From: Acidobacteriaceae bacterium KBS 83
Lineage (GTDB): Bacteria; Acidobacteriota; Terriglobia; Terriglobales; Acidobacteriaceae
Direction: 5' to 3'
Length of the DNA: 64,000 nucleotides
Assembly (NCBI GenBank): GCA_000381585.1
Contig: KB906733.1
Location: forward strand, 1-64,000
Below the pieces are notes generated by a model, which searched no databases, was not told where the DNA came from, and worked only from the letters and a program-made list of their open reading frames with translations. The position numbers and the translations under genes are program-made. Shown here piece by piece: positions 26,666 through 36,103 of this stretch; position 1 is the stretch's first letter; every line of letters starts with the position of its first letter.

Positions 26666-27556
26666 TCACTTCGACGTCGGTGTATCCAGAAACGGCACCA
26701 CCGCCGAAACCAGCGCAGGCGACGCGAAGATCGTGTAGTGCGTCACTCCTGGAAGGATCGCCAGCCGTGCTGTCGAGATACCCGAGCCGTCCCAGCCTCC
26801 ATCCTTTTTGCCTCCGCCCAGCAGCTCGAAACACTCCACCGCATGCGCAGTGCTCACCGTATCGGCATCGCCAAAGACCAGCAGTGTCGGCACCCGGATT
26901 GTCCGCACCTCATTCGACCAGTCATAGTCCTTCCGGAACATCTCACCCAACTTCGTGTTCAGCGCCGTCCAGTCCGCAGGCTGCGGAGCAATCTGCGAAT
27001 AAGACTGGTACATCGGTGTCTGCTTCATCTGCGCAGCAGTTGCCGGACCCATCTGCGTCGTGCCAGCAACGATCTCCGGATACCACCCGTCTCGCCGGAA
27101 TGTAGCCGCGACAATCACCAATCTCCTCACAACATCGGGATGCTGAATCGCCACGCGCAGCGCCACCTCGCCACCAACCGAGTAGCCCATCACGTCGGCC
27201 TTCTCAATCTTCAGATACCGAATCAGCGCGGCCATATCGTCCGCCATTGCCTCAAAGCTCATCGGTCGGTCGATGTCGCCGGTGCGTCCGTGAGCCTGCA
27301 GATCCACAGCGATCACCTCGCGCCCCTTCGACAAGGCAGGCAGGATCGGGTCGAACATCCCCGTCGACCCTAGGCCGCCGTGCATCAGGACCAGCGGCTG
27401 CCCCGTCCCGTGGATCTCGTAGTACATCTTCAGTCCGTCCACCGGCGCATAACCGCTCTGCCCGGGCGCCTCGTTCGTTTGAGCGCCTGCCACCACCGAC
27501 ATCACCAGAACGACCTTCGCGATCGAAACTGCAAGAAACCGTATCTTCCGTGCCAT
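26666..27556 (-). CDS. Secreted alpha/beta hydrolase, paralogue B
   Basis: A 296-residue homologue of the neighbouring gene, alike along the whole core (GYAPVDGLKMYYEIHG here, GYAPVNGLKMYYEIHG next door). The nucleophile elbow is GYSVGG, and the His lies in LPGVTHYT. The signal sequence is different: a plain Sec-type LAVSIAKVVLVMSVVAGAQT without twin arginines. GGGGGAG precedes the ATG at 27556. The long upstream frame to 27868 is antisense to mutL. mutL is divergent, 142 bases away. Confidence 0.88.
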   Translation of the reverse strand: MARKIRFLAVSIAKVVLVMSVVAGAQTNEAPGQSGYAPVDGLKMYYEIHGTGQPLVLMHGGLGSTGMFDPILPALSKGREVIAVDLQAHGRTGDIDRPMSFEAMADDMAALIRYLKIEKADVMGYSVGGEVALRVAIQHPDVVRRLVIVAATFRRDGWYPEIVAGTTQMGPATAAQMKQTPMYQSYSQIAPQPADWTALNTKLGEMFRKDYDWSNEVRTIRVPTLLVFGDADTVSTAHAVECFELLGGGKKDGGWDGSGISTARLAILPGVTHYTIFASPALVSAVVPFLDTPTSK

Positions 27557-27698
27557 GACTCCCCCTTTGCCTAAACGTCGAACGAATACGGCGAAAATCG
27601 ACAGCGGAGAAGAATTTTTTCCGCAATGAATGCCCGCGCCGCATTCGCCGTCATCTTCCGGGAAGTTCTCCACGGCGCTCTGCCGTACTCTGTAAGCC

Positions 27699-29654
27699 AT
27701 GGGCCGCATCCGCGTACTCACCGACCAGGTCGCTAACCAGATCGCCGCCGGCGAAGTGGTGGATCGTCCCGCGTCCGTGGTCAAGGAACTGCTCGAAAAT
27801 TCGCTCGATGCCGGCGCCACCCGCATCCGCATCGAGGTGGAAGGCGGCGGCCGCAAGCTCATCCGCATCGCGGATAACGGCTACGGCATGGTGCGCGACG
27901 ACGCGCTGCTTGCCTTCGAACGCCACGCCACTTCAAAACTCCGCACGAGTGACGACTTGCTCGCCATCGCGACCCTCGGCTTCCGCGGTGAAGCGCTGCC
28001 CTCCATCGCATCTATCTCCCGTCTCGAAATCGAGACCCGCTCCGCCGAAGAGCCCGCCGGCACACGCATCGAGATCGTCGGTGGCCGCATGCATCGCGTC
28101 GAAGACGCCGGCCTGCCTCCCGGCACCACCATCGCTGTCCGCGATCTCTTCTTCAACACCCCCGCGCGCCGTAAATTCCTGAAGTCGGAAACCACCGAGC
28201 TCTCACACGTAACAGCATTAGTGACCCATTACGCGCTCGCCCACCCTGACAAGCACTTCGAGCTGCACTCCGCGACGCACTCGCTCCTCCAGGCACCCCC
28301 GGTTGCCCAGCCCGCAGACCGTATCTTCCAGATTTTCGGCAAAGAGACCCTCGACCACCTGCTGCCCGTTGCCGCAGAAGTCGATCTCGAGCGCGTCGGC
28401 CTGCCCGCGCCGCCGCCATGGAAGCAAGACGAGGACTACGAGCCGCCCGTTCCCGGTCATCTACGGCTCAGCGGATTCACATCCAAACCGGAGCTCGAAA
28501 AGCTCAATCGCAACTCCATCTACTCCTTCGTCAATCGCCGCCTTGTGCGCGATCGCCTTCTCCTGCACGCTGTCTCGGAGGCCTACCGCAACATCCTCCC
28601 GCCCACATCGTTTCCCGTCGTCCTGCTCTTCCTCGATCTGCCGCCCGAAGAAGTTGACGTCAACGTGCATCCCGCCAAAACCGAGGTCCGCTTCCGTCAG
28701 CCCGGCTTCGTGCACGACTTCGTGCGCGACACATTGCGCAACAAGATCGTTCAGTCGCGGCCCGCCATGGGCTTCCTCGCCGCGCTGGAAACCAACGCGG
28801 TCGCCTCGCCCTCGCTGCTCCCCGGCGTCTCCGCATTGCCCGGCGCACCGGAGTCCGCACCTTTCACCGGCAGTGCAGAATCCTTCACTCTCGAACCCGC
28901 GCGCATTGCGCCCGCAGCCCAGCGCCTCGACTTCACCGCAGTTGCAAACGGTTCTGCCATCGCTGCTGAAGAAGCTGCCGCGCTCGCACTTCTCAACGCG
29001 GAGCTCCCGCCGACCTCAGCCACACCGGCGGTGATCACAACAGAAAACGGCGAAGCCGCCACCACGCTCCACGCCCTCGCCTCGCTCAAACCCATTGGCC
29101 AGCTCCGCGAGTCCTTCATCCTCGCCACCAACGAAGAAGGCCTCTGGATCATCGATCAGCACGTCGCGCACGAGCGCATCCTCTTCGAAAAGATTCTGCG
29201 CGAGCGCGAAGTAGAGCGCGTGCAGCGCCAGCGCCTGCTCATGCCGCTGCTCGTTGACCTGACGCCCGCTCAGATGGTCGCCTTCGCACAGATCGCCGCC
29301 GAGCTCGAACGCAACGGCTTCGAGGTCGAGCCCTTCGGTCCGCGCACCCTCGCCGTCAAGGCCGCGCCGGTCGGTCTCGATGGTCGCAACCTGGAGCGCA
29401 TGCTCGTCGAAGTGCTGGAGCAGAGCGATCGTCTCGATCAGCGCGAGAACCTCTCCACGGCGCGCGCGCGCATCGCTGCCTCCCTCGCCTGCCACTCCGC
29501 CATCAAGGTCAACATGCCGCTTGATCCCGAGCGCATGGCCTGGCTGCTCCGCGAACTGGGCAAAACCGAGCTGCCCACCAGCTGCCCGCACGGCCGCCCC
29601 ATCGCACTACGGTATTCTTGGAAGGACATCGAACGCGCCTTTCACCGCATCTAG
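27699..29654 (+). CDS. mutL: DNA mismatch repair protein MutL
   Basis: Links mismatch recognition by MutS to strand incision. The 651-residue protein has the GHKL ATPase domain (NQIAAGEVVDRPASVVKELL, DNGYGM, TLGFRGEALPSI) and a variable linker (about 360-450) rich in Ala/Pro/Ser. The C-terminal dimerisation domain has DQHVAHERILFE and CPHGRP. These match the metal-binding endonuclease motifs, so it is likely the nicking type found in bacteria without MutH. No mutS is in the window. The start MGRIRVLTDQV is the usual one. Confidence 0.96.
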   Translation: MGRIRVLTDQVANQIAAGEVVDRPASVVKELLENSLDAGATRIRIEVEGGGRKLIRIADNGYGMVRDDALLAFERHATSKLRTSDDLLAIATLGFRGEALPSIASISRLEIETRSAEEPAGTRIEIVGGRMHRVEDAGLPPGTTIAVRDLFFNTPARRKFLKSETTELSHVTALVTHYALAHPDKHFELHSATHSLLQAPPVAQPADRIFQIFGKETLDHLLPVAAEVDLERVGLPAPPPWKQDEDYEPPVPGHLRLSGFTSKPELEKLNRNSIYSFVNRRLVRDRLLLHAVSEAYRNILPPTSFPVVLLFLDLPPEEVDVNVHPAKTEVRFRQPGFVHDFVRDTLRNKIVQSRPAMGFLAALETNAVASPSLLPGVSALPGAPESAPFTGSAESFTLEPARIAPAAQRLDFTAVANGSAIAAEEAAALALLNAELPPTSATPAVITTENGEAATTLHALASLKPIGQLRESFILATNEEGLWIIDQHVAHERILFEKILREREVERVQRQRLLMPLLVDLTPAQMVAFAQIAAELERNGFEVEPFGPRTLAVKAAPVGLDGRNLERMLVEVLEQSDRLDQRENLSTARARIAASLACHSAIKVNMPLDPERMAWLLRELGKTELPTSCPHGRPIALRYSWKDIERAFHRI

Positions 29655-29668
29655 CGTCTGAATTGAGG

Positions 29669-29731
29669 TTGTCATCCCGACCGGAGCCGTGTCGCGAAGC
29701 GACACCCGCGCAGTGAAGGGATCAGCAGTTT
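29669..29731. repeat. Dispersed element, copy 2
   Basis: TTGTCATCCCGACCGGAGC, an internal hairpin GTGTCGCGAAGCGACAC, then GCAGTGAAGGGATCAGCAGTTT. It is related to copies at 17128 and 59009 and shares the GCAGTTT end with the latter. Confidence 0.6.
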
Positions 29732-29807
29732 GCCCAACCTTGCCTCCGATGTCGGAAACAGAGAAAAGGCCGCGTTGTATACCCGCGCTGCCCATAGATC
29801 GGAAGTC

Positions 29808-32315
29808 ATGAGACAAGACCAACTGGACAAGGCGCGGCTGGCACGCTGGCGTCAGGACGGCAACGCGCTGCTTACGCTCGACGACGCGGAGCGCTGGCTC
29901 GCCGAAACGCCGCTCTGCCTCTATCTGCCCCGTCGCCAGCATCTGCCGGTGCCTGCGCCCAGCTTCGTCGAAGCCATTGCCGGCCGCGCTGACGCAACCC
30001 CCGGCCCGGAGCACGTCGCCGCCGCCGCACAGATGCTCGCACGGCTCGTCGCCTCCGGGGCCGTGATCGCGCTCAATCTCTTTGGTGCGGCGCCCGGCAT
30101 CGGCGTCACCAGCTTCGTCGGTGAGCACCCCGACTTCCTCGCCACGCCTGAGGCGCTGCCCTATCTCTACGCGCTCCAGCCCGAGCGCAACCCCAAGCGC
30201 CCTCCGACCACAGTCGGCGGTGCCCGCGTCTCTCCGCTCGCCGCGGAAGCCTACACGTTGCTCGAACGCGAAGGAGCCCTCACTACCATCGAGCTGCGCT
30301 CGCGTCTCGGCCGCGAGGTTACAGAAGCCGCCGTCCTGCGCTCACTTGCCGAGCTCTGGCACACCATGCGCGTCGTGCCTGTCCCAGCGGACAATCCGCA
30401 GGAAGGAGCGCACTGGGAGCTGCTCAGCGCACGACACCGTCGTGAACTGAACATCGGCAGCACGCAGTCGCAGACCACCGCGCTCTCCATCCTCGTCTCG
30501 TTCTATCTGCAGTCCGCCATCGCAGCCGCTGCAGAGGAAGTTGAAATCTTCCTCTCGCCCCTCGCCTCGCGCTCGCGCATTCGCGATGTCGTCCACGGCC
30601 TCTCCACCACGCGCCAGCTCGCATCCTTTTCGCTCACCGGCGATGAGCAGTTCTACGTCGAAGGCACGCTGCCGGAGATCGCGGAGGAGCTAACTCTCGC
30701 AGCCGGTGCGATCGCCGGTGAAGACGCCGGCCTGGAGCAGAACGAGCCGGATATATCCGAGGCTACGGCGGCCAATCCCCCGGAGTTCTCGCGAGCGAGA
30801 CCTACCGCTCCACGCCGTTCTCCACGTCCGGCCTTCGGAGAGCGTGCCCGCGGCAGCTTCGCCGCGCGCGATCGCAGACCGCCATCCCCGGGAGATCGGC
30901 CCCCGCGTCGCGAAGGCGGCTTCCGCCGTCCGGAACGAAGCGGCGCGCGTGGACCCGCGCGTGGCGACTCTCGCGGCAGCTACCGTCGCCCCGAAGGTGC
31001 CGGAGGAACCGATCGTCCGTCGCGCCCGAACTTCGAGCGTCGCGCACGTCCCAGCTTTGCAAATGCATCGGAGAACCGAGAGCGTCCCGCCCGTTCAGGC
31101 GGCCCGTCTCGCCCGCGCACCTTTGATCGCCCGAATCGCTTCGACCGACCTGATCGCCCGGAACGTGGCGGCGCACCACGAGGCAGCTTCGAGAAAGGCC
31201 GCCCGCCACGGCCCGCAGGCGGCAGCTTCCGCCGTGACAAGCCGTTTGGCGACCGCCCACGCCGCGCTGGCGAAGGCACGGAGCGCCCCCGTTTTCGCCC
31301 GTCAGCAGGCACCAGAACATCGCCATCCGGATCACCGCGATTTGGACAGGGTCGTCCCGACCGCCCCCCGCGTGATGGAGAGCGGCCGCCACGCAGCTTT
31401 GGCAAAGGCGAGGCGGTAGGCGCTCGGCCCGACCGTCCCTTTCGCAAGCTTCAGGGGGATCGTGGCCCAGATCGTCCCGCCGGTGGACCAGGTCGCTTTG
31501 AGCGCCGCCCCGGAGGATCCGGACGTCCAGCGCGTCCGGGTTCTTTCAGCCGTCCCCCGCGCCGCGATGGTGAATCACGCCCGCCGTTCCGTGATGGGCA
31601 GTCGCGCCCACAGGGAGACCGCCCCTTCAAGCGGCCGTATTCTTCCGCAGGCGATCGCCCTCCCGGACGAGGACCCGCACGCAGCTTCGGAAAGTCTGCC
31701 GGCGGTGACCGTCTACAGCGCAGCTTCACGCCTCGGCCACGGCCTGAGGGCGGCGGTCCTGCCACACGCCCCGAGGGTGGCGAGCGGGAATCCAGGCCCT
31801 TCCGCCCCGCAGGTCAGCGTCCCAGCCGGCCCGGTGGATTCAGCAAGCCCGCAGGCCGCTCTGGTAGCTTCCGAAAGCCCGCCTTCGGGAAACCCGGCAC
31901 TGGAAAGCCCAGCTTCAGCAAACCGGGAGGCTATCGTAAACCCGCAGCCGGCGAGCCCCCCGCCGGCGAGGACTCCGGGCGTCCGCCTCGCTCCTCATTC
32001 GCTTCAGGACCGCGCAAACCCGGTGGCTTCCGAAAGCCGGGAGTTCCCGGCAAATCCTTCGGCAAGCCCCGTCCGGCCGGTGCACCTTCGGGCAGACCTC
32101 GGCCCGGAGGTGCAGGCAAGGGTCGCACCTCGACCACCACAAGCAGCGGCATGCCCCGTCCCGGCGCCGGCGGAAAGCCTCGCACTGGCAGACCGGGCAG
32201 CCGGCCCCCCGCAAAGGGCGGATTCAAGTCAGGCGGTTTCAAATCAGGTGGGAAGCGTGCCCCCGGCTTCGGAGCGCCAAAGCGCAAGCCGCGTGGTGAG
32301 GGGGACGAAGGCTAG
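29808..32315 (+). CDS. Protein with winged-helix-like N-terminus and very long Arg/Pro/Gly-rich tail
   Basis: About 835 residues from the ATG at 29808; an upstream in-frame TTG at 29730 lies at the edge of a dispersed repeat and is less likely. Residues 1 to about 330 are ordinary globular sequence, with a helix-rich section (VSPLAAEAYTLLEREGALTT, LGREVTEAAVLRSLAELW) that looks like winged-helix DNA binding. From about residue 345 to the end the protein is low-complexity: RPDRP, RPPRRDG, FRKPG and GKPRP repeats, strongly basic, certainly disordered. Such tails bind RNA or DNA. Its stop codon touches the cmk start. Function unknown. Confidence 0.75.
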   Translation: MRQDQLDKARLARWRQDGNALLTLDDAERWLAETPLCLYLPRRQHLPVPAPSFVEAIAGRADATPGPEHVAAAAQMLARLVASGAVIALNLFGAAPGIGVTSFVGEHPDFLATPEALPYLYALQPERNPKRPPTTVGGARVSPLAAEAYTLLEREGALTTIELRSRLGREVTEAAVLRSLAELWHTMRVVPVPADNPQEGAHWELLSARHRRELNIGSTQSQTTALSILVSFYLQSAIAAAAEEVEIFLSPLASRSRIRDVVHGLSTTRQLASFSLTGDEQFYVEGTLPEIAEELTLAAGAIAGEDAGLEQNEPDISEATAANPPEFSRARPTAPRRSPRPAFGERARGSFAARDRRPPSPGDRPPRREGGFRRPERSGARGPARGDSRGSYRRPEGAGGTDRPSRPNFERRARPSFANASENRERPARSGGPSRPRTFDRPNRFDRPDRPERGGAPRGSFEKGRPPRPAGGSFRRDKPFGDRPRRAGEGTERPRFRPSAGTRTSPSGSPRFGQGRPDRPPRDGERPPRSFGKGEAVGARPDRPFRKLQGDRGPDRPAGGPGRFERRPGGSGRPARPGSFSRPPRRDGESRPPFRDGQSRPQGDRPFKRPYSSAGDRPPGRGPARSFGKSAGGDRLQRSFTPRPRPEGGGPATRPEGGERESRPFRPAGQRPSRPGGFSKPAGRSGSFRKPAFGKPGTGKPSFSKPGGYRKPAAGEPPAGEDSGRPPRSSFASGPRKPGGFRKPGVPGKSFGKPRPAGAPSGRPRPGGAGKGRTSTTTSSGMPRPGAGGKPRTGRPGSRPPAKGGFKSGGFKSGGKRAPGFGAPKRKPRGEGDEG

Positions 32316-33014
32316 ATGTCCGTTGCACGACCGCCGCTCATCGTAGCCATCGATGGTCCCGCCGGAGCAGGGAAGAGCACTGTCGCCCGCGCCCTCGCCC
32401 AGCGCTTCGGCCTGCTCAACCTCGAAAGTGGCGCGATGTATCGCGCCTTTGCACTGAAAGCGATCGAAGCCGGCATCGCCACCAACGATCCGGCCGCGCT
32501 CGATCTCCTCGCCCACTCCACGCACGTGCGGCTCGAACCGGGTCTCGATGGCAATCGCGTCCTGCTCGATGGCCTCGACGTCACCGCTCAACTCCGCACG
32601 CCCGAAATCACCGCCGCCGCATCCGAGGTCAGCGTGCACCCGCCCATCCGTCGCTGGCTCGTCGGCCTCCAGCAGAGGCTCGGCGCCCAAGGCAACGTCG
32701 TCATGGAAGGCCGCGACATCGGCACCGTCGTCTTCCCGCACGCGCCGGTCAAAATCTTCCTCGACGCCTCACCCGACAAGCGCGGCGAACGCCGCTACGA
32801 GCAAAACCGCAACACTGCCGTAGTCACACAACTTCCCGTGAAGGTTCTCGAAGAGATCCGCGAGCGCGACCGCCGCGACCGCACCCGCGCCGACTCGCCA
32901 CTCCGCCCCGCACCCGACGCCGCCATCATCGACTCCACCGACCTCACTCTGGACGAGGTCATCGAAAGGGCTGCAGCGCTAGTGGAGGGATACTTAGGTG
33001 GCTCTGATCTCTAA
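32316..33014 (+). CDS. cmk: Cytidylate kinase
   Basis: Phosphorylates CMP and dCMP with ATP. The 232-residue protein has the P-loop IDGPAGAGKSTVARALAQRF, the substrate-binding region LNLESGAMYRAFALKAIE, GRDIGTVVFPHAPVKIFL and the Arg-rich lid RDRRDRTRADSPL, all as expected for Cmk. Its ATG follows directly after the TAG of the upstream gene with no gap, so translation is probably coupled. The usual partners rpsA and aroA are not next to it. Confidence 0.95.
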   Translation: MSVARPPLIVAIDGPAGAGKSTVARALAQRFGLLNLESGAMYRAFALKAIEAGIATNDPAALDLLAHSTHVRLEPGLDGNRVLLDGLDVTAQLRTPEITAAASEVSVHPPIRRWLVGLQQRLGAQGNVVMEGRDIGTVVFPHAPVKIFLDASPDKRGERRYEQNRNTAVVTQLPVKVLEEIRERDRRDRTRADSPLRPAPDAAIIDSTDLTLDEVIERAAALVEGYLGGSDL

Positions 33015-33037
33015 GCTCTGATATTTAGTTGAGTGCA

Positions 33038-33559
33038 ATGCAACGAGAAGACATGATCAAAGGCTTTACCGGAGGAGATGTGCCGGTGAGATGCATCATC
33101 CCCTTGAGCCAAATGGCTGGAGATGACGAAGAGGATTCGCGGCTCTTACAGATCATGGCGGATGATGCCCAAAGCTATTTGAGGTCTTTCAAGTGGTGCA
33201 AGGGGATTCGCGAAACATTTTTCGGGGATGGATACGGTGGGATTGTGGCTGTTTTCCTGTTTCGTATCGAACGCGAAAGCGCTGACGTCGACGAATGGTT
33301 GTGGGTGGTCTTCGGTGACGTACCTCCGGCATATCTCGTTACAGACGAGTGCAAGACGCCATCGGAAGCACTGACGGGTTACATAGGTGAAATGTCAAAG
33401 TGGGTTGCTTTGGCGAAAGAGGGAAAATCCTCAGTTGAAGTGATTCCCGTGTATGTTCCATCCACCCCGGAGAATGCTGACGACCTGGCGAAGCGCCTCA
33501 CCTTTCTTCGAGAGATCGTTATTCCCGCATTTCAGGAAGCAGAATCCATGCGCGCTTAG
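33038..33559 (+). CDS. Hypothetical protein
   Basis: A 173-residue soluble acidic protein if started at ATG 33038; a TTG at 33029 and an ATG at 33053 are also in frame and no clear ribosome binding site decides. It contains YLRSFKWCKGIRETFFGDGY, DEWLWVVFGDVPPAYLVTD and YIGEMSKWVALAKEGKS. The base composition is visibly less GC-rich than cmk, which precedes it by 23 bases, hinting at separate origin. I cannot assign a family or function. Confidence 0.7.
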   Translation: MQREDMIKGFTGGDVPVRCIIPLSQMAGDDEEDSRLLQIMADDAQSYLRSFKWCKGIRETFFGDGYGGIVAVFLFRIERESADVDEWLWVVFGDVPPAYLVTDECKTPSEALTGYIGEMSKWVALAKEGKSSVEVIPVYVPSTPENADDLAKRLTFLREIVIPAFQEAESMRA

Positions 33560-33603
33560 CTCAGCGCTTCCAAGAACGCCCATTTATTTCTCCGCATTCA
33601 TCA

Positions 33604-34044
33604 TCACCGGGACGATGACGCATCGCTGACGGGCGTCCATTGTGCTGCGGCAACCTTCCACTTTCCATCGCTCATAACGAAAACCACCGTCGTCGCTTCC
33701 TTCGAGTTCTCACGGGACGATTTGCTGGTCAGAGTGCCGGTGAGGATGGCTGTGCCTTCGTATCGCCGCACGGATACATCGCTCAGTGAGCGCTCGACCG
33801 GCGGGTCTGCGGCGGCGTGCTTGTCCCTTGGCGTCGTTTTTCTGTAGATGACGCCAATGGGCATCACAAGGACAAGATTCTTCACCTCCATCTGGTTCAT
33901 GGCGGGACCATCGCCCGAGTCATACGCCTTAAACCATTGGGTGTGAAGAGTCACAAGCTCAGACTCGAGCTTGCTGTCCGTGTCTTGTGCAAGAAGGGGC
34001 ATCGACCATAGAAAGGCGAGCGCAATAAGAATTGCAGTGCGCAT
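33604..34044 (-). CDS. Secreted SnoaL/DUF4440-like protein
   Basis: A 146-residue protein with a signal peptide (MRTAILIALAFLWSMPLLAQ) and a single NTF2-like domain. ELVTLHTQWFKAYDSGDGPA is the typical helix-one pattern, and VVFVMSDGKWKVAAAQWTPV is the typical closing strand pair. Such domains act as small enzymes or ligand-binding modules; the role here is unknown. GGAGG lies 9 bases before the ATG at 34044, and the longer frame to 34134 is rejected for that reason. Confidence 0.8.
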   Translation of the reverse strand: MRTAILIALAFLWSMPLLAQDTDSKLESELVTLHTQWFKAYDSGDGPAMNQMEVKNLVLVMPIGVIYRKTTPRDKHAAADPPVERSLSDVSVRRYEGTAILTGTLTSKSSRENSKEATTVVFVMSDGKWKVAAAQWTPVSDASSSR

Positions 34045-34139
34045 AAGGACCCTCCACAATGAGCAGGCCCATGATGCTGAATAGGTCGCAGATTGTAGAG
34101 GGCAGTATGTCCCCTCATCAACTAAAAAACTCACCCTGA

Positions 34140-35756
34140 CTACTGCTGCGTAGGCTGAGGAGGAGGCGCATTCTTCGGCACCTTCAGATGCGGCGCACGC
34201 GGAGGCTTCGGCGGATTCGGCACTCCGCCCTCAGGCGCCTCGGGCGGTTCCGGCATCTCCGGTGCCTCAGTAGCTTCCGTCTTCGTCTCCGCGCGCTTCA
34301 CTTCGATGTCTCCATGCTCGGAAACCAGCGTCACCTGCGTTCCATTGCCACCCGAGCCCGTATCGCCCACCAGCGAGTGGTCGCTTCGCTCCACCTTGCC
34401 CGTGTACGTCAGGTCGCTGCTTACATTGCCGTCTTGGGCGCTCGCATCCACATGGAAGAGGTGGCCGTCCGGCAGTCCCAGGTTGATAGCGCCGTTGCGG
34501 TTGCGCAGGTTGATCGCACCTTCGCCCCCATTCAAATCGACCTTGATGTCGCCATCGGAAGTCGCAATATCCAGCGGCCCGGCAATTCTGCTCAGCGTGA
34601 TGTTCTTCGACCGCGTGGACGCCTGCACCCGGCCCTTCGCATTCACGAGCGTCAGGTCGCTATCGTCCAGCGACAGATCGCCGTCCAGATTCTCCACCTC
34701 GAACGTCGTCCGGCTGGAATGGAAGCTCAGAGGCGCATCCAGTTTCGTGACGTTTACTTCGCCCAGGAAGTCGCCCTCGAGCGTCACCTTGCCCGCCACA
34801 TCGGAGACATTCGCGTCCTCCGTGCGTCCGCTCACGGAGAGCGTGCTTGCCAGCGCATGCGCAGAGAAGTCGCCGCCTGACATGCGCGCTGTGGCCGCGC
34901 CGCCAATCTTGTTCAGCGTCACGTTGCCATGTCCGGCATCGACGCCGATCGTCCCGTTCAGCCCGTTTACAGCAACGTTGCCGCGCCCTGCCTTCATCGA
35001 GATGCTGGTATTCGCCGGCACCTGCACCGTCAGGTCCACGCTCCCGCGATCGATGTTCTGCGTCTTGAGCGTCGCCTCGTTGCCGTTGATATTGAGCTCC
35101 GGCCGCAGCTTCGCCAGTTGCTTCTCTGCTTCTTTGTCGCTCGACGTATACACCGTCTGATGGGCGCTCACGTGGATGCGATCATCCGTCGACGCCGATA
35201 TCGAAACATCGCCGTGCGGGTTGTCGATCGTCAGCTTGCCGTTCGCGCCAAACGCCTGGTCGAACTGCCGGTCCGCATCGTGCTCCTGTCCGAACAGGTG
35301 CATGCTCCAGTTGTTGTCGTCGTCGTTGGGAAAATGCCAGCCGAAGGGGCTGTTCATCGCATGCTTCCCCACCACGCCAAGCAGCGCTACCAGCACGATG
35401 AGAAACACCAGCCCGCCCACGCTCGTGCGCTTGCCGTAAGGATCGCCCTGCTGCAGCCACCACTCGCCCAGCAGCGCGAGCCCAAGCGCGATCAGCAGCA
35501 GCGGCCACCAGCGGATGTACCACATCCAGAAGTCGTAACCGCTGATGGTGCCTGCCTGAACCATTAGCGCCACGACGCCAATGACAATCAGCACGATCGG
35601 GCGAACCAGCGACGGCCGTCTCCAGCCGCGGTAGTAAGCGCGCTGGGCGCGCCACTGCTCTTTCGCAGCGCGGCGCTGTTGCTTCCATTGCCAGCGCGGA
35701 TCAGGGCCGCCCGGACTCGAGGGACCAGAGGTGAATGGTGGAGGCGCGGCAGCCAT
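34140..35756 (-). CDS. Membrane-anchored DUF4097-type envelope protein
   Basis: 538 residues. The N-terminal third has three hydrophobic helices (VRPIVLIVIGVVALMVQAGT, WWPLLLIALGLALLGEWWL, GGLVFLIVLVALLGVVG), resembling the LiaI/LiaF membrane region. After that comes a long repetitive beta-strand region typical of DUF4097 adhesin-like repeats (TIDNPHGDVSISASTDD, AGRGNVAVNGLNGTIGVDAG, TSDGDIKVDLNGGEGAINLR). The C-terminus is a Pro/Glu-rich tail. It is the last gene of a five-gene leftward operon headed by an ECF sigma factor, and its start overlaps the preceding stop by one base. An envelope-stress sensing or response role is inferred from context. Confidence 0.85.
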   Translation of the reverse strand: MAAAPPPFTSGPSSPGGPDPRWQWKQQRRAAKEQWRAQRAYYRGWRRPSLVRPIVLIVIGVVALMVQAGTISGYDFWMWYIRWWPLLLIALGLALLGEWWLQQGDPYGKRTSVGGLVFLIVLVALLGVVGKHAMNSPFGWHFPNDDDNNWSMHLFGQEHDADRQFDQAFGANGKLTIDNPHGDVSISASTDDRIHVSAHQTVYTSSDKEAEKQLAKLRPELNINGNEATLKTQNIDRGSVDLTVQVPANTSISMKAGRGNVAVNGLNGTIGVDAGHGNVTLNKIGGAATARMSGGDFSAHALASTLSVSGRTEDANVSDVAGKVTLEGDFLGEVNVTKLDAPLSFHSSRTTFEVENLDGDLSLDDSDLTLVNAKGRVQASTRSKNITLSRIAGPLDIATSDGDIKVDLNGGEGAINLRNRNGAINLGLPDGHLFHVDASAQDGNVSSDLTYTGKVERSDHSLVGDTGSGGNGTQVTLVSEHGDIEVKRAETKTEATEAPEMPEPPEAPEGGVPNPPKPPRAPHLKVPKNAPPPQPTQQ

Positions 35757-36103
35757 CAGCGGCCTCCTTCCGTACGTTCAATGTCGCTCGGCGGCGCCGG
35801 CACAATATCCGTACCCGGCGAGGACGGTGTCGTCTGCCACGCGCTCGGCGTCGCAGGAGGATAGCCGCTCCCCGCGTACGGCGGCCCCCCTGCATAAGGC
35901 GGATAGCCCGGCGGCATCTGCGATGGGTCCGGCTCTTGAAAGGCCGCGCGCTCGGCCAGCGCCAGAACTCCGGCCAGTACCAAATACAGGGGCCAGCTTT
36001 GCCCGAAGCTCAGGATGTGCCACTCATGCAGCAGCGCCGTCACGCCAAACATCAGCAGGAACGCCGGCCCGCGCAGACGGCGGATCATCAACCAGCGATT
36101 CAT
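35756..36103 (-). CDS. Small membrane protein of the sigma-factor operon
   Basis: 115 residues with two hydrophobic segments near the N-terminus (GPAFLLMFGVTALLHEW, WPLYLVLAGVLALAERAAF) and a Pro/Gly/Tyr-rich cytoplasmic or periplasmic tail (PPGYPPYAGGPPYAGSG). The layout resembles a short LiaI/LiaF-type membrane domain. It overlaps the preceding gene by 4 bases and touches the next by one, so it is surely co-translated. Function unknown. Confidence 0.8.
   Translation of the reverse strand: MNRWLMIRRLRGPAFLLMFGVTALLHEWHILSFGQSWPLYLVLAGVLALAERAAFQEPDPSQMPPGYPPYAGGPPYAGSGYPPATPSAWQTTPSSPGTDIVPAPPSDIERTEGGR

Noticed and set aside
30706-32346. Two plus-strand frames of 237 and 294 codons over the low-complexity tail
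   Set aside because: They lie in another frame of the Arg/Pro/Gly-rich gene. The frame from 29808 is continuous with the globular N-terminus and ends exactly at cmk.
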